Of a DNA stretch of 64,000 nt, positions 34,803 through 43,689 are shown piece by piece. Each line of letters starts with the position of its first letter. Positions within the stretch are counted from its first letter, which is position 1. A program made the position numbers and the translations under genes. The DNA comes from Desulfitobacterium sp038181555 (GTDB taxonomy: Bacteria; Bacillota; Desulfitobacteriia; Desulfitobacteriales; Desulfitobacteriaceae), in assembly GCF_038181555.1 (NCBI RefSeq), contig NZ_JBBWUA010000010.1, positions 1 to 64,000 of the forward strand, in the 5' to 3' direction. The notes under the pieces are model-generated. The model ran no database searches. It worked only from the letters and a program-made list of their open reading frames with translations, and was not told the DNA's origin.

Positions 34803-35525
34803 TTACATCCCCTTCCCGAGCAATTGTATGATATGCATGGCTGGTATGGAGCGGCCATGTTTCTCCATATATCCGGAGATATTCATAAGACAGCCCATAT
34901 CTAATCCTGTCAGGATATCCGCGCCGGATTCCAGAACGTGGTGAGCTTTTTCAGCAACCATGGCTTCCGAAATGCGTGGCATTTTAACCGAAAAGGTACC
35001 GCCGAATCCGCAACACAGATGAGCTTCCGGGAGTGGAACGACTTCTAGATCTTGGATATGTTGTAATAAGGTCAAGGGCTCCTCTTTCAATCCTAATAGA
35101 CGAGTAGCATGACAGGAGGGATGGTATGTAACTTTAGCTTTATAACGAGCACCGAGATCTGGTGTTTTAAGGACATTAACGATAAACTGGGAAAATTCAT
35201 AGCTCTTGTCGATAAGCGCTTTGGCCTTTTTCGAATAAATCGGATCGTCCTTAAAGAGGTCTGGATAATTATGATGGATCATACCGATGCAAGAGCCGCT
35301 GGGGCCAACTACCACTTCGCTGTCTTCGAAAGCGTCAATAAGGGCGCGGGCTACAGTGCGGGTATCCTCCATATAACCGGAATTAAAGGAAATCTGTCCG
35401 CAACAGAATTGCCCTTCAGGGAAATCAACGGTATGTCCTAAACGGGTAAAAATCTTGGCCATGGTTACACCAATATCAGGAAACATAGTGTCTCCCAGGC
35501 AAGTAATAAAGAGCGAGATTTTCAT
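34803..35525 (-). CDS. lutA: Lactate utilization protein A (CCG domain)
   Basis: A 240-residue protein with two cysteine-rich CCG domains: GQFCCGQISFNSGY near residue 39 and HLCCGFGGTFSVK near residue 169, with CHATR between. Such domains bind noncanonical FeS clusters, as in heterodisulfide reductase and glycolate oxidase. First gene of the operon; GAAGGGAATG lies before the ATG and a CATACT -10-like box at 35566-35571. The operon lacks a linked lactate permease or LutR regulator. Confidence 0.95.
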   Translation of the reverse strand: MKISLFITCLGDTMFPDIGVTMAKIFTRLGHTVDFPEGQFCCGQISFNSGYMEDTRTVARALIDAFEDSEVVVGPSGSCIGMIHHNYPDLFKDDPIYSKKAKALIDKSYEFSQFIVNVLKTPDLGARYKAKVTYHPSCHATRLLGLKEEPLTLLQHIQDLEVVPLPEAHLCCGFGGTFSVKMPRISEAMVAEKAHHVLESGADILTGLDMGCLMNISGYMEKHGRSIPAMHIIQLLGKGM

Positions 35526-35598
35526 GAAGCTACATTCCCTTCGTTTGAAGCTTAATTTTCTTATTAGTATGGCATGGACTATTTGGGTTTATCCTAAT

Positions 35599-35769
35599 TC
35601 ATCCTAGGAAAGGAACATTGGGTTCTTCATACCAAATGCTAACCAAATGGGTTTGAGCAGAGCTCTGAGTTATATTTACGATTTTGACCCAACTCGTGTC
35701 CTCTAACCATTGATTGACTTCTTTCTCGAGAAGACGGGGGTCAGGAGAGCTGAAAGTTTTAACTCGCAA
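35599..35769 (-). CDS. Small protein, possible Cse60 sporulation homologue
   Basis: A 56-residue protein beginning MRVKTFSS when translated from TTG at 35769, six bases after GAGGAGG. The pattern VKTF ... LEKEVNQWL ... VKIVNI ... SIWYEE is like the small sporulation protein Cse60 of Bacillus (expressed by sigma-E). The match is from memory and short, so it is tentative. A GTG at 35784 overlaps the Shine-Dalgarno and is rejected. Confidence 0.55.
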   Translation of the reverse strand: MRVKTFSSPDPRLLEKEVNQWLEDTSWVKIVNITQSSAQTHLVSIWYEEPNVPFLG

Positions 35770-35915
35770 ATTCAACCTCCTCACTTTGCTAAAATTCTTC
35801 TTTTTTTTATATTATATCAAAGTGGCATAAATTACTAAAGTCCTTTCCGAAAAAACTGCCTTTTTTGAGTATCTTGATCAGTGAAGAGGGCAAAAATAAT
35901 AGCGAGGTGATGATG

Positions 35916-36116
35916 ATGCCTAGAAAAGACGGAAATAAAAAGCAGAACGAAGATTTAAAGAAGATTGAGTTAACCTTAAACAACATCCAGAAGAATGAGC
36001 AATTTCTTGCTGAAAATGCTGAAGAGCTCTCGCCCCATCAGCTTAAGGATGTGCGAAAACACTTGGATTCTAAAAAGAAGTTTCTTGTCGAAACAGATGG
36101 GACGATCAAGTATTGA
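35916..36116 (+). CDS. Small charged protein, unknown
   Basis: A 66-residue hydrophilic protein rich in Lys, Asp, Glu and Asn, probably helical. Three consecutive ATG codons (35910, 35913, 35916) follow GAGGTG; 35916 gives the best spacing. It has its own strong terminator and lies among small spore-type genes. I do not recognise the family. Confidence 0.6.
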   Translation: MPRKDGNKKQNEDLKKIELTLNNIQKNEQFLAENAEELSPHQLKDVRKHLDSKKKFLVETDGTIKY

Positions 36117-36121
36117 AAAAT

Positions 36122-36146
36122 GAGCGGGGCCCCCGCTCTTTTTATT
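36122..36146 (+). terminator. Terminator of small charged-protein gene
   Basis: GAGCGGGG pairs with CCCCGCTC with almost no loop in the primary dyad; TTTTTATT follows. Confidence 0.85.
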
Positions 36147-36243
36147 CAATCTGACTTATGAGCAATTAATCTGAGCCAATTATGAAATGAAAAGTTTGTC
36201 GGGGTCGAGTAGCTTATGGGTTACGACTATATGAAGATGAATT

Positions 36244-36276
36244 TAAGAGAGGTATCCTTGCGGATACCTCTCTTAA
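36244..36276. terminator. Terminator of SASP gene
   Basis: TTAAGAGAGGTATCC, TTGC, GGATACCTCTCTTAA: perfect 15-bp stem, nine bases beyond the SASP stop on the minus strand. Confidence 0.85.
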
Positions 36277-36285
36277 GTAATGTAT

Positions 36286-36492
36286 TTAGATGCGGGTACC
36301 TCTTTTGAGGTTTTCTTCAGCAAATTGAATCATGCGTTTGGTCATTTGACCACCAACAGAACCGTTTTCACGGCTGGTGCGGTCGCCGCCCAATTGAACA
36401 CCTAATTCATTAGCGATTTCATACTTGAATTGATCAAGTGATTGTGCAGCACCAGGGGCTGCTGGTTGGTTAGTACTTCTTTCTCCTGCCAT
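36286..36492 (-). CDS. Alpha/beta-type small acid-soluble spore protein
   Basis: A 68-residue SASP that coats and protects DNA in the dormant spore. It has both family signatures: the GPR protease site region KYEIANELGV (cleavage between Glu and Ile is expected) and the DNA-binding GSVGGQMTKRMI. The N-terminal 20 residues are a Pro/Ala/Gln-rich extension. GGAGGG precedes the ATG. It proves the sporulation potential of this genome. Expression in the forespore by sigma-G is expected, but I could not place a clear sigma-G promoter. Confidence 0.97.
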   Translation of the reverse strand: MAGERSTNQPAAPGAAQSLDQFKYEIANELGVQLGGDRTSRENGSVGGQMTKRMIQFAEENLKRGTRI

Positions 36493-36625
36493 GTAGGGTC
36501 CCTCCTTAAATGTCTTAAATATTGGTTAGTGAGACAATCTTATTATCTGAAGTCGTGGTATAAAATAAACAGGTAATTGCTGGTGGCAGATTCTTCAATA
36601 TGCTAGTATCGCCAAATAAAGGAAA

Positions 36626-36665
36626 TAACCTGCTTTCGTTCCTCGCTAGCAAGGGAAAGCAGGTT
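36626..36665 (-). terminator. Terminator of YbjN-like gene
   Basis: TAACCTGCTTTC and GAAAGCAGGTTA form a 12-bp stem with an AGGAACG-containing loop; T-rich sequence follows on the minus strand. Confidence 0.75.
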
Positions 36666-36683
36666 ACCTTAATACATTGCATT

Positions 36684-37142
36684 TTAATCATCATCTTGAG
36701 TGCAAACGTTAACAGCTTCTTCGGCTAAATAATCTTCTACAATGATTTTAATAAATCCGGGATAATAGATATCAAAGGTTTGCGCACCATTCCATAAGAG
36801 ATTGAGCAATTGTTCTCGGGACGGTTCCGAATTGGCAGAATCTAAGTAAGTGCGAAAGCGAATTTCGCCATCATCCATATCCATCTCGAAATTGCCAATC
36901 GCCAGCTCATAATTCACTCGATTCATAAAGTTACAAACCTCTAAGCGCTTCGCAAAGGGAATTTTCTGCTTAATGTGAGTATTGCAGAGTAGTGATTCTT
37001 GCTCCTCATCGACAATAATAAATGAGACAAACTCAGAATTAATTCCCCGAATCTCGATACGAAATAATTCGTTTTTCTCATCATATTCAAAATTCCAGCC
37101 GTCCTGTTTAAGTGCCCTATAGAGAATTTCAAATAGTGTCAT
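36684..37142 (-). CDS. YbjN-domain protein
   Basis: A 152-residue soluble protein of the YbjN (putative sensory transduction regulator) family. The block CNFMNRVNYELAIGNFEMDMDDGEIRFRTYLD near residue 68 is the family's core. No catalytic residues are known; it may be a chaperone-like or regulatory protein. The C terminus is acidic (CTQDDD). GGAGGG precedes the ATG. Monocistronic. Confidence 0.85.
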   Translation of the reverse strand: MTLFEILYRALKQDGWNFEYDEKNELFRIEIRGINSEFVSFIIVDEEQESLLCNTHIKQKIPFAKRLEVCNFMNRVNYELAIGNFEMDMDDGEIRFRTYLDSANSEPSREQLLNLLWNGAQTFDIYYPGFIKIIVEDYLAEEAVNVCTQDDD

Positions 37143-37313
37143 AGCAGGTACCCTCCTTTACATCATAAATATTTCCACATCTTATGAGGGAATCCTGCTA
37201 CAGCAAAAAAGATAATAAGCTTGAATCCTGTCCTTCTGAGTCAAAATGATAGCTTTTTTCGTAGAATCTATTGTGATATAATAATAAGCTGGATGTTTAT
37301 AATCACCAATAAC

Positions 37314-37349
37314 GTTTAATGTAGATGACAGTTTTTAATGTAAATGACA
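37314..37349 (+). repeat. Two direct repeats in prfC leader
   Basis: GTTTAATGTAGATGACA (37314-37330) and TTTTAATGTAAATGACA (37333-37349): 15 of 17 identical, two bases apart, 48 bases before the prfC start. Function unknown. Confidence 0.6.
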
Positions 37350-37396
37350 ATCATGAGATCCAATGATCTTAATCTATACAGTAAGGAGTTAATTCT

Positions 37397-38986
37397 GTGA
37401 GCCTATCTCTTCAAGAACAGATCTGTTCTCGAAAAACTTTCGCCATCATCTCTCACCCTGATGCTGGAAAGACAACCTTGACGGAAAAGCTACTGCTATT
37501 TGGGGGAGCCATTCACTTAGCGGGTAATGTTAAAGCAAGGAAAACTCAACGCTATGCTACCTCAGATTGGATGGAGCTTGAGCGACAAAGGGGTATTTCT
37601 ATTACCTCAAGTGCCATGCAATTTAATTACAAGGGATATGTCATTAATATATTGGACACCCCCGGCCACCAAGATTTTAGTGAAGATACCTATCGTACCT
37701 TGACTGCTGCGGATAGCGCAGTTATGCTCATCGATTCGGCGAAAGGTGTGGAGATGCAGACCATTAAACTATTTGAGGTCTGTAAAAAACGCGGTATTCC
37801 GATCTTTACATTCATTAATAAAATGGACCGTGAGGGCAAATCCCCTATTGATCTCATGGACGAGGTGGAGAAGGTCCTGGGCATCGAGTCTTACGCCATG
37901 AATTGGCCCATTGGGGGAGGAGCAGATTTTAAAGGAATCTATGACCGCCAAACGGGAAACGTCGAACGGTTTACGGCTGAGCTACGCAAAGGCAATGATG
38001 ATGTTCGCCAATCCGGCCATATCGATGAGGCTGAGACAAGAGAATGGATCGGGGATGAATTGCTAAATCGCCTAAATGATGAGATTGAGCTTCTAGATAT
38101 GGCGGGGAACGCTTTTGACAAAGCGCGAGTCGATAGAGGTGAAGTTACCCCTGTGTTCTTTGGGAGTGCCCTCAACAATTTTGGGGTTCCAAACTTTCTC
38201 GATAGCTTCTTGACACTGGCCCCGGCTCCGGCCCCTCGGTTGTCCAATCAAGGAGTATTAGAACCAACTCAACCTGAATTTGTCGGCTTCGTATTCAAGA
38301 TACAGGCTAACATGAATGCCGCGCATCGGGATAGGATTGCCTTCATTCGTGTGTGCTCGGGTAAATATGAACGGGGAATGAACGTGATTCATAACCGAAC
38401 TCATCGTAAAATGAGATTGGCACAACCCCAGCAGCTTTTTGCTCAAGAACGGACAATCCTTGATGAAGCCTATGCCGGAGATATTATTGGGGTTCATGAT
38501 AGTGGGAGCCTCCGGATTGGTGATGTTTTGGCAGAAAAAGATGGCATTGAGTTTGAAGCCATGCCCTTCTTCAGCCCTGAGAATTTCGCCCGTATTAGCA
38601 TTGCTAATGCCCTGAAAAGAAAGCAATTTATCAAGGGTATTCAAGAGCTCCAAGAAGAGGGGGCCATTCATGTCTATCGGGATTTGAATATCGGAGTGGA
38701 GGCACCCATCGTTGGAGTCGTCGGGCAACTTCAATTTGAAGTCCTTGAGTATCGTTTGCGAGATGAATATGGGGTAGAAGTTCAAATTAACAGTCTGCCT
38801 TATGAAGTCGTGCAATGGATACCCAAGGATGAGGAGAAGATCCGTATTCTTAAGGATTCCAGCATGAGTATGGTCGTTTTGGATCAAGATGAAAATTATG
38901 CTGTGCTCTTGTTAGATAAGTGGAAAGCCAATTGGCTAAGTGATCGATATGATATCGTCTTCCATCCACAACCAATTAAAGAGTAA
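37397..38986 (+). CDS. prfC: Peptide chain release factor 3
   Basis: A 529-residue translational GTPase that removes class I release factors from the ribosome. GTPase motifs: G1 HPDAGKTT near residue 16, G2/switch region RGISITSS, G3 DTPGHQDF, G4 NKMD near residue 138. The domain II region and C-terminal QFEVLEYRL ... YGVEV are typical. GTG start at 37397 behind AAGGAG. Full length. Confidence 0.97.
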   Translation: MSLSLQEQICSRKTFAIISHPDAGKTTLTEKLLLFGGAIHLAGNVKARKTQRYATSDWMELERQRGISITSSAMQFNYKGYVINILDTPGHQDFSEDTYRTLTAADSAVMLIDSAKGVEMQTIKLFEVCKKRGIPIFTFINKMDREGKSPIDLMDEVEKVLGIESYAMNWPIGGGADFKGIYDRQTGNVERFTAELRKGNDDVRQSGHIDEAETREWIGDELLNRLNDEIELLDMAGNAFDKARVDRGEVTPVFFGSALNNFGVPNFLDSFLTLAPAPAPRLSNQGVLEPTQPEFVGFVFKIQANMNAAHRDRIAFIRVCSGKYERGMNVIHNRTHRKMRLAQPQQLFAQERTILDEAYAGDIIGVHDSGSLRIGDVLAEKDGIEFEAMPFFSPENFARISIANALKRKQFIKGIQELQEEGAIHVYRDLNIGVEAPIVGVVGQLQFEVLEYRLRDEYGVEVQINSLPYEVVQWIPKDEEKIRILKDSSMSMVVLDQDENYAVLLLDKWKANWLSDRYDIVFHPQPIKE

Positions 38987-38993
38987 CTATAAT

Positions 38994-39064
38994 AAAGCTC
39001 AGGACAATGTGAACTGCCCCTTGTCTACTTGACAGGGGGCAGTTCAACGATGTCTGAGCTTTTT
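38994..39064 (+). terminator. Two-tier terminator of prfC
   Basis: Outer stem AAAGCTCAGGACA/TGTCTGAGCTTTTT and inner stem TGAACTGCCCC/GGGGGCAGTTCA form one long hairpin, followed by T. Confidence 0.85.
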
Positions 39065-39081
39065 GCGTTGTCCAGTGGGAT

Positions 39082-39109
39082 TTAACACCACAACTCTTCA
39101 TGCTATAAT
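39082..39109 (+). promoter_or_regulatory. Promoter of DUF2628 gene
   Basis: TTAACA, 16 bases, TATAAT, 34 bases before the start. Confidence 0.6.
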
Positions 39110-39142
39110 TGGAAATGTAGACTAAGGCGGAGGTGCTTTGCC

Positions 39143-39685
39143 ATGAGTTATGAGCATGGAAATGGACATTTCAAGATCTATGATGAGCAAGAGCTGCTGA
39201 AACGGGAAGAACAGGAATTGTTGCGTTTATACATAGGGAAAAATGCCGATTATTATCTGCGCAAGTGGAGTAAGAAGACCGCTCCGGGAACTGCCCTTTC
39301 TTGGAACATGGCAGCTTTTCTTTTCAGTGCTTTATGGGTCGGCTATCGACAAATGTACGCTTATCTCGTCATGCTGGTCGGAGCTTTGCTGTCCGCTGAT
39401 CTTATCTATATATTCGTCTTAAAGATGGAACCGGATGTTCGGATTACTATTCTTATCTCTTGCCTTATGGGAGCTTTCGGCAATGCACTTTATTATCGCT
39501 TTGTTCAAAATAAAATCCTTCAGTTGAAGGCTCAAGACCTCGAATTCGAAGAAATGAAGAGGAGAGCAGCCACAGCGGGTGGACCGAATTGGCGGGGAAT
39601 TTTGGCGACGGTACTCTTGTTTTTTCTATATAATATAGCTTTAGGATACTTTACCTCTTTGTTTGCTGGCCAAGTCCTTGTTTAA
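39143..39685 (+). CDS. DUF2628-family membrane protein
   Basis: A 180-residue protein. The hydrophilic N terminus carries an IGKNADYYLRKW segment, and SWNMAAFLFSALWVGYRQMY near residue 52 is the DUF2628 signature. About four membrane helices follow. Function unknown. GGAGGTG precedes the ATG. Single gene with its own promoter and terminator. Confidence 0.85.
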   Translation: MSYEHGNGHFKIYDEQELLKREEQELLRLYIGKNADYYLRKWSKKTAPGTALSWNMAAFLFSALWVGYRQMYAYLVMLVGALLSADLIYIFVLKMEPDVRITILISCLMGAFGNALYYRFVQNKILQLKAQDLEFEEMKRRAATAGGPNWRGILATVLLFFLYNIALGYFTSLFAGQVLV

Positions 39686-39690
39686 AAATG

Positions 39691-39732
39691 AACACCGAAT
39701 GATTTCTTGAAAGAAAATCATCCGGTGTTTTC
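39691..39732. terminator. Convergent terminator
   Basis: AACACCG-A-ATGATTTTC pairs with GAAAATCAT-C-CGGTGTT; T-rich on the plus strand and A-rich before it, serving both the DUF2628 and NlpC/P60 genes. Confidence 0.82.
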
Positions 39733-39738
39733 TTGAAT

Positions 39739-40494
39739 CTAGAGGACGCGCTTCGCTCCGATGAAATGAGATTGCCAATAGGAGCCCAGGTTATAAATGG
39801 TGACGCCCTTTGAGCTGGAAGCATTGATGAACTGTCCGTTGCCAATAAAAATCCCGACGTGGTCGATGACTTTATCACCATCAAGGGAGAAGAAGACTAA
39901 GTCTCCGGCTTTCAGGTTGTTAAAAGAAACAGCTGTTCCCACCTTGTATTGATCCTTGGACACTCTGGGCAAGGAAATCCCATGCTGGGCAAAAACATAT
40001 TGGGTATATCCTGAGCAATCGAAGCCTTTGGTTGTGGTACCGCCCCAAACATAAGGTACACCAATATATTTTTTGGCTGTATTAATAACTGCGGTTGTCT
40101 TTGAAGTGCTACTCGGAGAGGTGCTTGCTTTAGCTGGAGCTGTTGCTTTAGCAGGTGCCTTTGGTTTAGCGGGCGCAGTTGTTGCATTGTTCGTAGAGCT
40201 TTTAGGTTTTACAGGAGTGGTGGTTGGCTTGCTCGGAGCAGAACCACCACGGGATACCTCAGCGGTCTGGGTAGTTGGGCTAGGAGTGATGTTCGCTTTC
40301 GCTGCTTCTCTGGTCCTAGCTAAAATACTTGCTGACGACTCTGTTGGGGGGACATTTTCAGCCACCACCACAGGCTGAGTAATGGTTTGCGGATAGGCGA
40401 ATAGAGTCGTGGTGAATAATCCGATAGACAAAACGGAGACAATTCCTATCCTGATCATTTTATTATTGCTATTACGATTAAATATCTTTTTCAT
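39739..40494 (-). CDS. Secreted NlpC/P60 (C40) peptidoglycan hydrolase
   Basis: A 251-residue secreted protein with a signal peptide (residues 1-33), a long Pro/Thr/Ala/Lys-rich linker and a C-terminal NlpC/P60 domain. The catalytic Cys is in KGFDCSGYTQ and the His in KVIDHVGIFIG. It probably cleaves gamma-D-Glu to diamino-acid bonds in stem peptides. No SH3 or LysM wall-binding module is present, so the linker itself may cross the wall. ATG 40494 follows GAAAGGAG by five bases. Its linker repeats (PAKPKAPAKATAPAKAS) come from short degenerate DNA repeats. Confidence 0.92.
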   Translation of the reverse strand: MKKIFNRNSNNKMIRIGIVSVLSIGLFTTTLFAYPQTITQPVVVAENVPPTESSASILARTREAAKANITPSPTTQTAEVSRGGSAPSKPTTTPVKPKSSTNNATTAPAKPKAPAKATAPAKASTSPSSTSKTTAVINTAKKYIGVPYVWGGTTTKGFDCSGYTQYVFAQHGISLPRVSKDQYKVGTAVSFNNLKAGDLVFFSLDGDKVIDHVGIFIGNGQFINASSSKGVTIYNLGSYWQSHFIGAKRVL

Positions 40495-40548
40495 AAATGC
40501 TCCTTTCAATTACCATTTGAACTGCAAGCGATAAGGTAAGCAATATCA

Positions 40549-40592
40549 TAAAAAACAAAGAGACAACCTATCAATCGCTGATGGGTTGTCTT
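40549..40592 (-). terminator. Terminator of btuFCD operon
   Basis: Minus-strand AAGACAACCCAT ... AT-AGGTTGTCTC followed by TTTGTTTTTT. It separates btuD from the NlpC/P60 gene. Confidence 0.85.
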
Positions 40593-40667
40593 CAGTATAA
40601 ATTATTTAATTCACATTTTCCTTAGTGAAAGCTTGGTTACTTTTCTAAGTATTGTAAGGTTCAGGAT

Positions 40668-41447
40668 TTATTTGCCACTTAATAGAAATTGTGGCACACC
40701 TAGTTTTGGATGGAGTACTTGAACCAAATCTGCTTTGTACACTTGGGCTAAAACTTCTGCCGACATGACTTCATCTTTGTTACCCCATGTCACGATTTTC
40801 CCTTGATCAAGGAGAAGGACATGATCACAATACTGCCCAGCGATATTGAGATCATGCAATACCATGATAATAGAAATCCCCAGCTCGTCATGCCATTGAC
40901 GTACATGATCCATGACTAAGAGCTGGTGTCCGATATCTAGATAAGTGGTGGGTTCGTCTAAAATGAGAACTTGAGGCTCTTGCGCCATAGCTCTGGCTAA
41001 AGAAACGAGTTGTCGTTGTCCGCCGCTTAGGGTGTTAATCTTTTGAGCACGCTTTGGCCAGAGATTTAATTTCTTCAAGATGTTTTCAACCACAGCTTTA
41101 TCGTGTGGTCCCAAGTCGGAAAAAGGCTTTAACCAAGGATAGCGTCCCATGGAAACCACTTGCTCGACAGTAAAGGGCAGGGCTGGGGTGCCGTCTTGTT
41201 CTAAGACTGCGATCTGAAGGGCCAATTCCTTAGCTGAGTATGCGGAGAGGGGGCGCCCATTGAAAAGAATACCTCCAGAGGTTGGAGGTAGTATACCACT
41301 GATGGTGCTGATCAAGGTTGATTTACCACTACCATTAGGGCCGATAATACCGAACATATCCCCTTGACCTATGGTAAGTGAGAGATCCTGCAATACAGCA
41401 TGTGCCCCATAGTGTTGATTAAGGTCTTGAATCTCAAACAAATTCAT
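40668..41447 (-). CDS. btuD: ABC transporter ATPase for cobalamin (FecE/BtuD type)
   Basis: A 259-residue ATPase with Walker A GPNGSGKST near residue 37, signature LSGGQRQL near residue 139 and Walker B VLILDEPTTYLD. It powers the BtuC permease. It follows the permease gene by one base. Cobalamin, rather than iron-chelate, is assigned because the operon is led by a cobalamin riboswitch. Confidence 0.92.
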   Translation of the reverse strand: MNLFEIQDLNQHYGAHAVLQDLSLTIGQGDMFGIIGPNGSGKSTLISTISGILPPTSGGILFNGRPLSAYSAKELALQIAVLEQDGTPALPFTVEQVVSMGRYPWLKPFSDLGPHDKAVVENILKKLNLWPKRAQKINTLSGGQRQLVSLARAMAQEPQVLILDEPTTYLDIGHQLLVMDHVRQWHDELGISIIMVLHDLNIAGQYCDHVLLLDQGKIVTWGNKDEVMSAEVLAQVYKADLVQVLHPKLGVPQFLLSGK

Positions 41448-41448
41448 C

Positions 41449-42489
41449 TTAACTCCTCCTTAAACCGCTTTTTAACAAGTAGGCGAAAAAGGGAGCGCCG
41501 ACAAAGGCGGTAATCACTCCAATGGGGATCTCTTGAGATTGAAGAAGGGTGCGGGCAATCGTATCAGACCATAAGAGAAAAATAGCCCCCGCAAGGGTAG
41601 ACACAGGCAAGAGAATTCGGTGGTCCGGTCCCACAAGGAGACGCATGAGATGAGGGATAATTAGTCCAACGAAGCCGATAATTCCGACCATAGATACAGC
41701 CGCGGTGGCTAACAAAGATCCCACCACAAGGATTGCTAATTTTTTTCGTTCGACATTAATCCCCAGATGGGTAGCGGCCCGCTCGCCTAAAGCGATTACA
41801 TTGAACTCTCTTTTCTGGAAGTGTAGATATGTCAGTCCAAAAAGCAGATAGGGGAGAAGGATGAGGACATCCTGCCAAGTGCTACTGGCCAAGCTTCCCA
41901 TCATCCAAAAGATAATTTCTTGCATCTGCTGACCGGAAACTGCGATTAAGAAGGAGAGGAATGCTCCTAGTAAAGCCTGCACGACTACTCCGGCCAGAAT
42001 TAGGGTTTCGCGTTCGAATTGACCATTTTGCCTGGACAAGGAGAAGACAATGGCCAAGGAGATCAGACCACCGGTAAAAGCGAAGAGAGGTAAGACCGAT
42101 TGACCGAGGACTGAGGAGTCGCGAATAAAGAGAATAGCTGAGGCTGCGCCAAGGGCGGCCCCGGAGGATACGCCGAGGATGTAGGGATCAGCTAGGGGAT
42201 TTCTCAAAATGCCTTGAAATGCAACTCCTGAGGTTGCTAACACGGCACCCACGATTAAGGCTAAAAACACACGGGGGAGGCGTAAATTCCAAACGATAGA
42301 TTCTTGAGCCACAGACCAGCTGGGATCAAGATTAATCAAGGGCAACTGATTCGCAATTATTTTGAAGGTCACAGGCAAGGGAAGAGAAACCGATCCCATC
42401 ATGACAGAAAAAACAATGGAGAGTAAAAGGAGTAATGTTAAGCCCAATGTCCAAGTCAGAGCTTTGGGGGACTTGTTTTTTAAGTTCAA
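41449..42489 (-). CDS. btuC: FecCD-family ABC permease for cobalamin
   Basis: A 346-residue permease with about ten helices. LPRVFLALIVGAVLATSGVAFQGILRNPLADPYILGVSSGAALGA is the family signature region around residue 75, and GFVGLIIPHLMRLLVGPDHR near residue 270 the coupling region. The start is TTG at 42489, with GGAGG eleven bases upstream; an ATG nearby is out of frame. Middle gene of btuFCD. Confidence 0.92.
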   Translation of the reverse strand: MNLKNKSPKALTWTLGLTLLLLLSIVFSVMMGSVSLPLPVTFKIIANQLPLINLDPSWSVAQESIVWNLRLPRVFLALIVGAVLATSGVAFQGILRNPLADPYILGVSSGAALGAASAILFIRDSSVLGQSVLPLFAFTGGLISLAIVFSLSRQNGQFERETLILAGVVVQALLGAFLSFLIAVSGQQMQEIIFWMMGSLASSTWQDVLILLPYLLFGLTYLHFQKREFNVIALGERAATHLGINVERKKLAILVVGSLLATAAVSMVGIIGFVGLIIPHLMRLLVGPDHRILLPVSTLAGAIFLLWSDTIARTLLQSQEIPIGVITAFVGAPFFAYLLKSGLRRS

Positions 42490-42593
42490 GCCTTGTCATC
42501 CTCCTTTTTATGGTAAAGCTCATTTCGGAAGTATCAAGGATATTTAAGAGTGTTTATAATCATACAGGGCATTGATAAGGGTTCTTCGCGTCT

Positions 42594-43559
42594 TTAGAAG
42601 AGTTCAGGATAGAGAGTTTGGGCGATGCTGGCCAAGCCATCAATGATTCTCGGTCCAGGTCGAGTGACCATATCACTATCCAGAGTAAAGACCTTGGCAT
42701 TTTTTATCGCATCGATGGATTGCCAAGCCGGACGTGCTAAGATGGTGTCTTTCACATTGTCCATATAATAAGAATAGGTCTCAAGAATGACTTGAGGATT
42801 TTTGGCAATGATTTGCTCCTCGCTATATTGTGCCCAATCCTTCACATCATGGGCAATATTGATGCCACCGGCTTTAACAATTAATTCATTGAGGAAGGTC
42901 CCTTCACCGGCGGTAAACAGTCCGGGGTCCACCTCAATCCATACATTAACTCGTTCCGAATCTTTGAGGGAGCTTATTTTATCGGCAATGTTCTGTTCCT
43001 TATCTTTCATCTCTTGAATTATTTTTATTGCCTGCTCCTGAGTATTTGTCAGATAACCCAGCTTCTCAATGGCTTGGTAAGTTGCGGCGATGCTTTGAGG
43101 GTTAAGCTGAACCACTGGAAGGTTCATATTGCGAATGGCTGAAACGAGTTTCTCATCATGCATTCCCATAACCACTAAATCAGGGTTAAGCTGGAGGATC
43201 TGTTCCATGTTCGGATTCAAACTATCTACAAAAACAAACTCAACTTTATCTTGAATTCCTACGGGATAAGTATCATAGGCGGTTACAGCCGCGAGCTTGC
43301 TTTCAAGACCCAAAGCGCACAGGATTTCTGTTGATGCAGGAGCTAACGAGACAATGCGCTGGGGCTCTGTGGTAAGAGTTGATTCCGCAGCGGAATCGTC
43401 TGTATATTTCAAGGGATAGCTTGTTTGTTGTGCCATCTCTTGCCCAGCTGTAGATTGCGGGGTCGGGGGAGTTTTAGCATCGCTCTGACAGCCGCTGATT
43501 ATAAGAAAAGAAATAGAGAGGGCAATGAAGGCGAAGAGAGACAGAGCTTTTTTATGCAT
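42594..43559 (-). CDS. btuF: Cobalamin-binding lipoprotein of ABC transporter
   Basis: A 321-residue substrate-binding lipoprotein. The lipobox is IISGC near residue 23. PQRIVSLAPASTEILCALGLESKLAAVTAYDTYP is typical of BtuF/FecB-type proteins. ATG 43559 follows AAAGGAGT at nine bases; a frame extending to 43649 would run into the riboswitch leader and is rejected. First gene after the cobalamin riboswitch; a 104-base gap without terminator leads to btuC. Confidence 0.92.
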   Translation of the reverse strand: MHKKALSLFAFIALSISFLIISGCQSDAKTPPTPQSTAGQEMAQQTSYPLKYTDDSAAESTLTTEPQRIVSLAPASTEILCALGLESKLAAVTAYDTYPVGIQDKVEFVFVDSLNPNMEQILQLNPDLVVMGMHDEKLVSAIRNMNLPVVQLNPQSIAATYQAIEKLGYLTNTQEQAIKIIQEMKDKEQNIADKISSLKDSERVNVWIEVDPGLFTAGEGTFLNELIVKAGGINIAHDVKDWAQYSEEQIIAKNPQVILETYSYYMDNVKDTILARPAWQSIDAIKNAKVFTLDSDMVTRPGPRIIDGLASIAQTLYPELF

Positions 43560-43630
43560 AGATGTGTACTCCTTTGATTTGTTCAACTTATAGTGGTTCA
43601 ACCCCCTTGGGCCATGGCAGGATAGGAAAA

Positions 43631-43666
43631 ATAAAAAACCTTTCACCATCAGGATAAAAGGTTTTG
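43631..43666 (-). terminator. Expression-platform terminator of btuF riboswitch
   Basis: Minus-strand AAAACCTTTTATCC ... GGTGAAAGGTTTTTTATTTTT: the stem is followed by a T run, 70 bases before btuF. Confidence 0.88.
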
Positions 43667-43689
43667 CTGCAGATCGATTATTACCGCTG

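Noticed and set aside
36493..36580. Sigma-G promoter of the SASP gene
   Set aside because: No convincing pair of -35 and -10 elements was found at proper spacing.
40073..40378. Plus-strand hydrophobic frame opposite the NlpC/P60 linker
   Set aside because: It is the antisense of a low-complexity Pro/Ala/Thr linker; no ribosome site.
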